The notes below the pieces were generated by a model. The model was not told the DNA's origin, did not search any database, and saw only the letters and a list, made by a program, of their open reading frames with translations. DNA of 20,512 nt from CAXQRU01 sp964226685. GTDB taxonomy: Bacteria > Pseudomonadota > Gammaproteobacteria > Pseudomonadales > Cellvibrionaceae. Made by a program: the position numbers and the translations under genes. Shown in pieces: positions 1 to 7,649 of this stretch (its first letter is position 1; each line of letters opens with the position of its first letter). The stretch is from the NCBI GenBank assembly GCA_964226685.1, contig CAXQRU010000181.1, positions 1-20,512 on the forward strand, in the 5' to 3' direction.

Positions 1-43
1 ACCAGCTTATACACTCTGTCCCTACACGACGCTCTTCCGATCT
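1..43 (+). other. Illumina sequencing adapter left at the contig end
   Basis: Bases 11-43 match the 33-base TruSeq read-1 adapter, beginning ACACTCTGTCCC and ending GCTCTTCCGATCT, with one mismatch at base 18 (G where the adapter has T). Bases 1-10 are not genomic in appearance either and are probably a degraded continuation of the adapter. The reading frame of the following RND gene is open through this stretch, so an automatic gene caller would add an artificial N-terminus containing PYTTLFRS, a peptide known from adapter-contaminated protein entries. Nothing before base 44 should be treated as genome sequence. Confidence 0.95.
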
Positions 44-2107
44 CTGGTCTTTATTATTTTAATGATTTTTTTAAGGCCTTCTTTGGCTGCCTGGGTTTGT
101 TCGGGCATAGTCATTGCGTTCATGGGAGTCTTCTGGCTGCTACCCAGCCTTGGGGTCAGCTTAAATATGCTGTCGATGTTCGGCTTTTTGTTGGTTTTGG
201 GGATTGTTGTTGACGATGCAATTATCGTGGGAGAAAGCGTTTACTCGCATCAGGAAACTCTGAAAGGGCCTGCGGGCGCCAAAGCGGGAGCCGTTTCCGT
301 CACCCAACCCGTTCTCTTTGCGGTACTGAGTACCATGATTTTTTTCTCAGGGATGTTTGGCTTGCCCGGAGCTTGGGGCGATATTACCTATCCAATACCC
401 GTGATCGTCATCACCTGCTTGGCGTTTTCTCTCATCGAGTGTTTATTGATTTTGCCATCACACTTAAGCAGCCGTCGAGACCAACCCGATGGCCATGATT
501 GGTTTACTCGCTTTAGGCAATACTGTTCGGCGCAACTCTTTCGGTTTGCCAACGGGCCATTTAAACGCTGCTTGGCATTTTCGCTTCGCTACAACACCCA
601 GACTATTTTAATCTTTATCGGCAGCTTCATCATTACCTGCAGTTTGTTTGCGTTTGGCTATGTCAAAACCAGCCATCGACCAGAGGTGGCCTCAGACTCG
701 ATTCGCATCACCGCGACCCTACCCGAGGCGTCACCCTTTAGTGAGTCGCTAAGAATCCAAAACCAATTAGAACAAGCGGCCAACGCTTTAAAAACCGATG
801 AGAAACTCAATCAAAAAAATCAGCAGCAGCCCTTCATTCGAGCCATACGCACATCGGCCAATGAAAATAATGTCAATGTGACCTTAGCTTTACTACCCGC
901 TGAAAATCGTGAAGTCACGATTTTGGATGTAAAAGATCGCTGGCGAGAATTAATTGGCCCCGTCAGTGGCGTGAAGGACTTTAGTCTCTCCTTTACCATC
1001 AATGAAAGCCGAAAAGCCTTGGTGTTCAAAGTCAGCTTGGCCTCGAATGATCTGGAATTATTAGAAAGAGCAGTTGATGATGTCAAACAAACACTGGCTG
1101 ATTATAGCGATGTCACTCGAATCGAAGACACTCTCGAAGGCAATCGAATGGAGATTGATATTCGATTAAAGGATGAAGCATTGTCACTGGGCGTTTCTTT
1201 GGACACCATCGCCAGACAAGTGCGCCATGCCTTCTATGGTTTGGAAGTGCAACGCATTGCTCGCAACCGTGAAGATGTTCGGGTGATGCTGCGCTACCCA
1301 GAAAGCCGCCGACAAGCGGTTAACGATATTTTGCAAATGAAAATAGCCGTGAATGGGCAGCCCATTCCCATTACCACCCTAGCGGATATCAACGAGATAC
1401 CTGGCCTTAGCAAAATAGAGCGAGAAGATCGACGGCGCAGCGTCGTGATTTCGGCAGAAACCGTCAAAGGTGTCGACGCCAAACAACTGACCGATACTAT
1501 TTTGGCGGATAACCTTGATCGCTGGCAGCAACATTACCAAGGCTTTTCCATCAAGCTTTCAGGGGATGTCAAAGATCAAAAGGAATTAAACTCGACGCTA
1601 ATCATCAATATGCTGCTGGCCACACTCGCCAGTTACGCCTTGATGGCCATTGCATTCAAATCCTACTTGCGTCCCATCGTCATTTTAACGGCCATCCCAT
1701 TTGGTTTTATGGGCGGCATCTTAGGGCATCTGATTATGGGGAAAATTGTGAGCATGTTATCGATGCTTGGGTTTTTGGCCTGTGCTGGGGTGGTCGTGAA
1801 TGATAACTTGGTGCTGCTAGATCGGTACGATCAACTCAAGGAGAGCGTGAAAGATATCTATGAACGCCTGGTGCAAGCGGCGGTGGATCGATTTAGGGCC
1901 ATCATCCTAACCTCCCTCACCACCTTTATTGGCCTAGCACCCATCATGAGCGAGACCAGCGTACAGGCCCAATTTCTAATTCCGATGGTGGTCTCGCTAT
2001 CCTTTGGTGTGGCATTTGCCACCTTTGTAACGCTAATTTTAGTGCCAAATCTGCTGCTGGCAGGGGCACGCATTAAAAGGCTCAAGCCAGCAAAAACCAC
2101 ATTCTAA
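44..2107 (+). CDS. RND-family efflux pump inner-membrane transporter, 5'-truncated
   Basis: This is the C-terminal 687 residues or so of a resistance-nodulation-division transporter, an inner-membrane proton-driven pump that normally works with a periplasmic adaptor and an outer-membrane channel. The family is about 1,030 residues long, so roughly the first third is missing. The frame is open from base 44; the first ATG at 62 lies inside a membrane helix and is not the real start. The segment GIVVDDAIIVGE contains the paired aspartates of TM4 used for proton relay. A large periplasmic domain follows, then a second block of membrane helices with GVVVNDNLVLLD (TM10 region) and VQAQFLIPMVVSLSFGV near the end. 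Substrate cannot be read from the sequence. The truncation is caused by the contig end, not by mutation: no internal stop or frameshift is seen. Confidence 0.93.
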   Translation: MVFIILMIFLRPSLAAWVCSGIVIAFMGVFWLLPSLGVSLNMLSMFGFLLVLGIVVDDAIIVGESVYSHQETLKGPAGAKAGAVSVTQPVLFAVLSTMIFFSGMFGLPGAWGDITYPIPVIVITCLAFSLIECLLILPSHLSSRRDQPDGHDWFTRFRQYCSAQLFRFANGPFKRCLAFSLRYNTQTILIFIGSFIITCSLFAFGYVKTSHRPEVASDSIRITATLPEASPFSESLRIQNQLEQAANALKTDEKLNQKNQQQPFIRAIRTSANENNVNVTLALLPAENREVTILDVKDRWRELIGPVSGVKDFSLSFTINESRKALVFKVSLASNDLELLERAVDDVKQTLADYSDVTRIEDTLEGNRMEIDIRLKDEALSLGVSLDTIARQVRHAFYGLEVQRIARNREDVRVMLRYPESRRQAVNDILQMKIAVNGQPIPITTLADINEIPGLSKIEREDRRRSVVISAETVKGVDAKQLTDTILADNLDRWQQHYQGFSIKLSGDVKDQKELNSTLIINMLLATLASYALMAIAFKSYLRPIVILTAIPFGFMGGILGHLIMGKIVSMLSMLGFLACAGVVVNDNLVLLDRYDQLKESVKDIYERLVQAAVDRFRAIILTSLTTFIGLAPIMSETSVQAQFLIPMVVSLSFGVAFATFVTLILVPNLLLAGARIKRLKPAKTTF

Positions 2108-2113
2108 AAAAGT

Positions 2114-2122
2114 TGCTATACT
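2114..2122 (+). promoter_or_regulatory. Candidate extended -10 promoter for the PilZN gene
   Basis: The sequence TGCTATACT carries an extended -10 (TG-n) joined to TATACT, seven bases after the stop codon of the RND gene and 31 bases before the ATG of the next gene. No convincing -35 box lies at the expected distance, which is tolerable for extended -10 promoters. This is inference from motif and position only. Confidence 0.35.
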
Positions 2123-2153
2123 CAATGGGTTAGTCAACTTTATTAGAATAACT

Positions 2154-2795
2154 ATGGCCAGCAAAAACGCCGAGCTGAAAGATTTTGTATTTAAACCCGG
2201 ACAGCTCATTAACATCATGCTTAACCCCGATGACCGCTCATTCAATGCGGAGTGCCTTTACGTGGGTATGTTACCGAATCAAACCTTGATCATGACACCC
2301 CAAACAGCGACATTTCCACGGCTTGAAAAAGACCACAAACTTATCGTTCGGATTACGACTTCTGATGGCAATATTCTATTTGTGGCTCAAGTCTCCAATA
2401 TGACTGGCGGCGCACAACCCATCATTTTTCTACAAAAGCCTAGCTCAATAAAACACACCATTAATGACTCTATTGGCAGCATGGGTTTGGCTTTACCTAT
2501 TCTAGCGAGCAATGAAGATACCGGCGCTCGCGGCATCACAGGCACATTAGATAATTTGAACATCAACAAAGCCAGACTCACTCTCGACAAGCCGCTTGGA
2601 GACCCTGACCAAGATGTGATCGTTAAGGCCAAGTTTGTGATTGGGCGGGTCAATAAAAGTGTTTCACTCAAAGCCCGAATTCTCAACGAGGAATTCGAAA
2701 ACGATCGTTACATCTACCATATTGCCTTAGATGAGAAAGACGAATCCACCTTTCTCGTCTTATTCGGATTTATTTTCAGTGAAACATCGCGCTAG
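2154..2795 (+). CDS. YcgR-like PilZN/PilZ protein with degenerate c-di-GMP site
   Basis: A 213-residue cytoplasmic protein with no signal peptide or membrane segment. Residues about 10-95 look like the PilZN (YcgR N-terminal) beta domain: GQLINIMLN, then a polar strand pattern ending in VRITTSDGNILFVAQV. Residues about 100-213 look like a second, PilZ-type beta barrel. YcgR proteins brake the flagellar motor when their PilZ domain binds c-di-GMP through RxxxR and (D/N)xSxxG. Here the linker region reads SSIKHTINDS, without the arginine pair, and the second motif position reads NLNINKA (134-140), with Asn for Ser and Lys for Gly. c-di-GMP binding is therefore doubtful. The next gene, aspA, converges on it. 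The family call is based on fold pattern and length, not on a strong motif, so confidence is moderate. No good Shine-Dalgarno precedes the ATG. Confidence 0.6.
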   Translation: MASKNAELKDFVFKPGQLINIMLNPDDRSFNAECLYVGMLPNQTLIMTPQTATFPRLEKDHKLIVRITTSDGNILFVAQVSNMTGGAQPIIFLQKPSSIKHTINDSIGSMGLALPILASNEDTGARGITGTLDNLNINKARLTLDKPLGDPDQDVIVKAKFVIGRVNKSVSLKARILNEEFENDRYIYHIALDEKDESTFLVLFGFIFSETSR

Positions 2796-2806
2796 TCTCT
2801 AGCGCG
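2788..2806. terminator. Hairpin holding both convergent stop codons
   Basis: CGCGCTAG (2788-2795), loop TCT, CTAGCGCG (2799-2806) forms a perfect 8-bp stem. The left arm ends with the TAG stop of the PilZN gene and the right arm begins with the complement of the TAG stop of aspA, so both genes end inside the same symmetrical structure. No clear U-run follows on either strand, so it may slow or protect 3' ends rather than act as a strong intrinsic terminator. Confidence 0.5.
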
Positions 2807-4190
2807 GCGCAATCATATTTTCAGGGCGAAGGATTTCGCTGAGCTGCTCTTCAGATAACAAACCCTCTTCTCTCACCAATTCAATAACGCTCTTACTTTC
2901 CATCAGCGCTTGCCTGGCAATCCTTGACGCATTTTCATAACCAATATGCGGGTTTAATGCTGTGACCACCCCAATGCTGTTATCCACCAAATGACGACAA
3001 TGTTCAGTATTGGCCGTAATACCCTCTAAACATAAAGTCTCCAACATCGTCATCGCCCGAGTTAACAACCGAATAGAATCTAAGGTATTGTAAGCAATTA
3101 ATGGCTCCATCGCGTTGAGCTGAAGCTGCCCCGCTTCCGCCGCCATCGAGATTGCCAGGTCGTTACCCATCACTTGATAAGCCACCTGATTCATCGCCTC
3201 AGGGATCACGGGGTTAACTTTTCCAGGCATGATTGAGCTACCCGGCTGACGAGGTGGCAAATTAATTTCATTGAGACCAGCTCGCGGCCCCATACTCAAT
3301 AAACGAAGATCATTGGATATTTTTGAAAGCTTAATCGCCAAGCGTTTAATCATACTCGAGAATAAAACAAAAGCGCCCATATCAGAGCTGGCTTCGACTA
3401 AATCGGTTGCTTGCACAAAGGGCAAACCACTAAAACGAGCCAACTCAGAGACCGCAATTTTTCCGTAGCGGCGATCGGTATTGATGCCTGTACCAATCGC
3501 CGTCCCACCCAGGTTAACCTCTAGCATCATGCCGGACAAGCCAATAATTTTATCGACATCCTCCCCGATCGTGGTTGCCCATGAAGCAAACTCCTGCCCC
3601 AAGGTCATCGGAACCGCGTCTTGTAACTGAGTGCGCCCCATTTTTATGACACTGGCAAATTCCTTAGCTTTCTTTTCCAATACTAACTTCATCGAGCGAA
3701 CCGCATCGACTAGCTCACCATGAATCAATAAAATCGCTAAACGTACCGCAGTTGGGTAGGCATCATTGGTCGATTGCGACATATTGACATCATTGTTGGG
3801 ATGCAAGCTTTTATAATCCCCCAATGGCTTGCCCATGATTTCTAAAGCCACATTGGCAATGACTTCATTGGCATTCATATTGGTTGAGGTACCAGCGCCA
3901 CCTTGAATCATATCGACAATAAACTGATCATGGTATTGACCATCGATAATCGCATCGCATGCGGCCATAATTGCCCGCGCTTTTTCATCCTCCAGCGAGC
4001 CCAAACGCTGATTAGCACTCGCGCAAGCTTTCTTTACCATCGCCAGTGCACGCACAAACTTGGGAAAGTGATTCAACGGCACCCCGGTTAAGCGAAAGTT
4101 TTCACAAGCTCTCCAGGTTTGGATACCATAATAAGCCTCAGCAGGAATCTCCGCTTCACCCAAAAAATCTTTCTCAATTCGTACACTCAT
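2799..4190 (-). CDS. aspA: Aspartate ammonia-lyase (aspartase)
   Basis: This cytoplasmic enzyme converts L-aspartate to fumarate and ammonia and belongs to the aspartase/fumarase superfamily. The 463 residues are close to the family's usual 465-480. Visible motifs are GAGTSTNMN (98-106), SQSTNDAYPT (138-147), GRTQLQDAVPMTLGQEF (185-201) and the superfamily signature GSSIMPGKVNP (317-327), whose Ser318 is the usual catalytic base. The combination QLQDAVPMTLGQEF and AGLNEINLP is aspartase-like rather than fumarase C-like, and the N-terminal YYGIQTWRACENF resembles the aspartase YYGxxTxRAxxNF. It lies 265 bases downstream of a sensor kinase and response regulator pair on the same strand, which may control it. 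A class II fumarase remains a less likely alternative. Confidence 0.92.
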   Translation of the reverse strand: MSVRIEKDFLGEAEIPAEAYYGIQTWRACENFRLTGVPLNHFPKFVRALAMVKKACASANQRLGSLEDEKARAIMAACDAIIDGQYHDQFIVDMIQGGAGTSTNMNANEVIANVALEIMGKPLGDYKSLHPNNDVNMSQSTNDAYPTAVRLAILLIHGELVDAVRSMKLVLEKKAKEFASVIKMGRTQLQDAVPMTLGQEFASWATTIGEDVDKIIGLSGMMLEVNLGGTAIGTGINTDRRYGKIAVSELARFSGLPFVQATDLVEASSDMGAFVLFSSMIKRLAIKLSKISNDLRLLSMGPRAGLNEINLPPRQPGSSIMPGKVNPVIPEAMNQVAYQVMGNDLAISMAAEAGQLQLNAMEPLIAYNTLDSIRLLTRAMTMLETLCLEGITANTEHCRHLVDNSIGVVTALNPHIGYENASRIARQALMESKSVIELVREEGLLSEEQLSEILRPENMIAPR

Positions 4191-4455
4191 GTTTGGCTAA
4201 CTCGCTTAATGAAAATCGACTACTTGGTAGCATAAAAAGATTTTTGAGAAAAATATAGATATAACGAAAGTCATAGGCTTGCTGCTAAGCAGCAGCATTG
4301 TCCAGGCAAACTCACTCCATCGAGACCGCGACTAGGGGCTGGGGCTGCCCTTTGGCCGGATTTTCTGTCATCAAGCCATCCCAATGACCCACCGCCTAAC
4401 TCGATCGAAACCATATATTCAACCAAATTTATGGCAGCGCCTTTCGATTAGCTAC
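4191..4455. other. 265-base upstream region of aspA with a GC-rich block
   Basis: No gene is seen here. Next to aspA (4191-4270) the DNA is AT-rich, as expected for a promoter or leader. A small perfect hairpin TGCTGC-TAA-GCAGCA lies at 4280-4294. Between about 4315 and 4400 the sequence is markedly G/C-rich and non-coding, with GGGGCTGGGGCTGCCC at 4336-4351. I searched the minus strand for a sigma-54 site: TGGAGT...TTGCC (4305-4319) looks similar, but its GG-GC spacing is one base short, and no other candidate was convincing. The block could hold regulator sites or a structured leader; I do not recognise a known riboswitch. Confidence 0.4.
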
Positions 4456-5868
4456 CTACTTATCATCTCGCTTTTTCTTTAAACGTTTGCACAAAGCCGG
4501 CTGAGAAATCCCTAAAATTCTTGCCGCCAAGGATTGGTTGTTATTGGCCCGACGCATTGCTTCATCAATCAGTTGATCCCCCATATCCGCCAGAGATGGC
4601 AAAGAAATATCGGGGTTAAAGGTCACAGCCGACAGAACATCATTATTCTTACGCTTATCTGGCGTGATCACTTGGCGGAATACTTCCATCGACAACAAGC
4701 GTGACTGGTGACGACTAACCGCATCATAAACCAATGACCGCAGTTCACGAACGTTGCCTGGAAAATCATAATTCGATAGCAACACAGGCAATTCCGGTGG
4801 ATAGCTAGGCAATGTTTTGCCAAGCTCTTTAGAGGCCACCTCAAGAAAATAATCCAACAATAAGGTGATGTCTTGTTTACGAGATCTAAGCGGAGGGATT
4901 TTTACATGATGCGTGCACAAACGATAATATAAATCTTTTCGAAACAACCCCTCGCCTCTCATATAATCCAAATCGCGATGCGTGGCGGTAATGATTCTGG
5001 CTTTTAACAAACGCGGCTTATCGCTACCTAAGGGATAATATTCACCTTCCTGCAATAATCGCAAAAGCTTAACTTGGTTTGGAATACTTAAATCACCAAT
5101 ATCATCTAAAAACAAAGTACCATTTGCCGCTTGTTCAACCAAACCCTGACGACTTTTATCAGCTCCGGCAAAGGCCCCTTGCTTATGCCCAAACAGGGTA
5201 TGCGCGAAGGTGTCTTCATCCAACGTTGCCGCACTCACCGTCACCAACTTACCTTTTTTATTTCCACTCAAATGACAAGCCTTGGCCAAACACTCTTTGC
5301 CGGTACCACTTTCACCGGTAATTAAAATAGGCTGGGTACTTTTTGCGATAGATTCAATGTATCTAAAAACCGCTTGCATATTGGAGCTTTGAGTAATGAT
5401 ATCGCTAAACGTTTCAGGATTTTGTAATTCACTCTCTAATAGATTATTCCCTAAATTAGTATTTTCCTGCTTCATCTCTTGCATGCGGATGGTGCGCTTT
5501 ATGCCCTCCAACAAACGCTCTTCCTCAGAGGTTTTAACAAAATAATCAAAGGCGCCTTGCTTTAAACATTCCACCGCTGTATCGACATTATTAAGACCAC
5601 TAATGACAATCACCGCCACTTCCGGGTAATGTTCGGTAATGCTCACTAAAATTTCCTGCCCCGACAAATGCGGCATGGTGAGATCTAACAAGACAACGCC
5701 AATCGGCTCACTGGCCAACATCTGCATCACTTCTCGACTATCTTCGCATTGATAAATATGATTGATGCCACCCCTGCGCTCTAACAAAATACTTAAGCTG
5801 CGCAAATAAGATGGTTCGTCATCTACCAGTAACACACCAAAACTTGGATAAGGAACAAATTCAGACAT
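4456..5868 (-). CDS. NtrC-family response regulator with atypical AAA+ motifs
   Basis: A 470-residue cytoplasmic transcription regulator. Residues 10-125 form a receiver domain with acidic D16/D17, phospho-acceptor D62 (LLDLTMP), S90 and K112. Residues about 155-385 form an AAA+ domain: Walker A GESGTGKE (185-192), Walker B TLFLDDIGD (251-259), then FRKDLYYRL and FPGNVREL. A Fis-type helix-turn-helix closes the protein (NNNQSLAARILGISQPALCKRL). Three functional positions are unusual: the sigma-54-contacting GAFTGA loop reads GAFAGA (231-236), the Walker B acidic pair is DD rather than DE, and the usual LNCAAL strand reads VSAATL, losing the switch asparagine. It may be a weak or altered sigma-54 activator. 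The start overlaps the sensor kinase stop as ATGTCTGA, so the two are translationally coupled; GAGG lies about ten bases upstream. Confidence 0.9.
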   Translation of the reverse strand: MSEFVPYPSFGVLLVDDEPSYLRSLSILLERRGGINHIYQCEDSREVMQMLASEPIGVVLLDLTMPHLSGQEILVSITEHYPEVAVIVISGLNNVDTAVECLKQGAFDYFVKTSEEERLLEGIKRTIRMQEMKQENTNLGNNLLESELQNPETFSDIITQSSNMQAVFRYIESIAKSTQPILITGESGTGKECLAKACHLSGNKKGKLVTVSAATLDEDTFAHTLFGHKQGAFAGADKSRQGLVEQAANGTLFLDDIGDLSIPNQVKLLRLLQEGEYYPLGSDKPRLLKARIITATHRDLDYMRGEGLFRKDLYYRLCTHHVKIPPLRSRKQDITLLLDYFLEVASKELGKTLPSYPPELPVLLSNYDFPGNVRELRSLVYDAVSRHQSRLLSMEVFRQVITPDKRKNNDVLSAVTFNPDISLPSLADMGDQLIDEAMRRANNNQSLAARILGISQPALCKRLKKKRDDK

Positions 5869-7528
5869 TCGCCATTCGCCTCGCTGCGGGCAAGCTCATG
5901 GTCACTGTGGTACCACGGCCTTTCACCGATGAAAATTTCAATAAGCCATTATGGGCTTGCACAATACCCGCAGAAACGGATAACCCTAAACCAGTACCGC
6001 CTTGTTGTCTCTTGGTGGTAAAAAATGGATCGGTTAAGCGAGGAATATCGGCTTGGTCAATTCCAACACCCTGATCGGTCACTTGCAAAGCCACCATACT
6101 TTTAACATCATCATAATAGGTTTTCAAACTCACTGCCTGATCTCGAGACTGCAAAGACTGACAGGCATTCACAATCAAATTAATAATCACCTGCTCAATA
6201 CGCTGAGCGCTGCCTTTAACCAAAGGCAAGTAGGATTGATAATGAATGGTAAAATGATCGGTCGATTTTCTAATGGATGAATCCACCAAACGCACAGCCG
6301 TTGCCAGTACCTCATTCAAATTCACCAAGGTTTCTTCAAGATCTTCCTCTTGCCTGGCAAAATCTTTAAGATCATTCACAATGCGCTTAATTCTTCTTGC
6401 ACCCTCTTGCATTTCATCAATCATATAGGGAATTTCATCGCGCATTCGACTGTATCGTAAACCCGCCATCATAAAATCACCATTGGCTTGATAATGAGCC
6501 TCAAGTATTTCTTGGCTATCCGACCAAGCATCACTGATAACTGGTAAATTAAGCAACAGCAAGCCCGTTGGATTATTAATTTCATGGCCAATACCTGAAA
6601 CCAAAACCCCAAGTGAAGCCATTTTGTCGGCCTGAATCAATTGTTTTTGCTGTACGCGTAATTCTTTCGTGCGCTTATCCACCTGAGACTTTAATGCCCG
6701 GTTCCACATTACCACCACACCCATTGCCATAAGTGTAATCAATGACAGCAGCATCGCCAGTAAGCCTAACTTTTGCCAGTTAAAACGAGAGGGTTCCTCT
6801 AACTGACCGAGCCACTTATCATAAATTTCTTGTTGTTTGCCAGTATTTTTTAAAATGGCTAAGCCCTCACTGAACAAAGCCAATGTTTGCTCATCGCCTT
6901 TTTTCACCGCATAGCCGTAACCTTTGGAGGCAAAAGGACGACCCACCACTTTAAGATTAGAAAGCCCTAATTCTTTTCCCCAATACAAACCGGGTAAGTT
7001 GGCCACAATCGCATAGTCATGCTGGCCTGATGAAAGCATCCGCAAGGCATCGACATGCGTCTTCACCGGTATAATATTGATGTCAAAATTATTTAATAAG
7101 AGGTAATCATGGACACTACCACGATTTTGAACAATAACTGATTTACCGCTGAGACTGGAAAGATCATCTACCTCAGCATAGTCACGTCTAGCAAAAATAG
7201 ACTGCTGAATGATGGCACTAGGGGGAGCAAAGGTAAAATCATCTTGCCTGGAGGGCGTACTGGTCATACCTTGAAGCACATCAATTTCACCGGTACTGAG
7301 CTTTCTTCGCATGGTATCCCAGTTTCCCAATTGAATCTCAACTTCAAAGCCCATGACATCGGCAATGGCTCGGGTAATATCAACGTTATAACCAACGGGC
7401 TTACCATCTTTATCAAGATATTCGTAGGGAGCAAAGGCAAAGTCTCCCCCAACAACCACCACTGTCTTACTGGCCAAGCACAACATGGGCAGTAAAAGTA
7501 GAATACAAAAGGTGGTGTTTAAATGCAT
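5861..7528 (-). CDS. Sensor histidine kinase with periplasmic amino-acid-binding-type domain
   Basis: A 555-residue membrane kinase, partner of the overlapping regulator. Residues 1-20 are a signal peptide or first membrane anchor. Residues 22-245 form a bacterial solute-binding family 3 domain (FAPYEYLDKDGKPVGYNVDI; MTSTPSRQDDFTF with the likely carboxylate-binding R94). A membrane helix spans about 254-276, followed by a coiled coil and the H box GHEINNP with phospho-acceptor H315. The ATPase part shows the N box (QVIINLIVNACQSL), G1 DQGVGI (485-490), DPFFTTK and G2 GGTGLGLS (510-517). Family 3 domains bind polar or acidic amino acids, so an amino acid is the likely signal. I chose ATG 7528 rather than the in-frame TTG at 7537, because GGA lies just upstream of the ATG and the TTG adds only three residues before the signal peptide. 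Confidence 0.92.
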   Translation of the reverse strand: MHLNTTFCILLLLPMLCLASKTVVVVGGDFAFAPYEYLDKDGKPVGYNVDITRAIADVMGFEVEIQLGNWDTMRRKLSTGEIDVLQGMTSTPSRQDDFTFAPPSAIIQQSIFARRDYAEVDDLSSLSGKSVIVQNRGSVHDYLLLNNFDINIIPVKTHVDALRMLSSGQHDYAIVANLPGLYWGKELGLSNLKVVGRPFASKGYGYAVKKGDEQTLALFSEGLAILKNTGKQQEIYDKWLGQLEEPSRFNWQKLGLLAMLLSLITLMAMGVVVMWNRALKSQVDKRTKELRVQQKQLIQADKMASLGVLVSGIGHEINNPTGLLLLNLPVISDAWSDSQEILEAHYQANGDFMMAGLRYSRMRDEIPYMIDEMQEGARRIKRIVNDLKDFARQEEDLEETLVNLNEVLATAVRLVDSSIRKSTDHFTIHYQSYLPLVKGSAQRIEQVIINLIVNACQSLQSRDQAVSLKTYYDDVKSMVALQVTDQGVGIDQADIPRLTDPFFTTKRQQGGTGLGLSVSAGIVQAHNGLLKFSSVKGRGTTVTMSLPAARRMANV

Positions 7529-7649
7529 GTTGTCCAATTAATATCAGAGGATATAATGGCCAGAAAGGATAACACTTTGCACGAAAAGCGTCATCCGATT
7601 TTTTACCGCACTATGCTGCACCCGCACACTACAATGGCAACTACAGCCG

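Noticed and set aside
4305..4319. Possible sigma-54 promoter of aspA (TGGAGT...TTGCC on the minus strand)
   Set aside because: The distance between GG and GC is one base short of the strict sigma-54 spacing, and several consensus positions mismatch.
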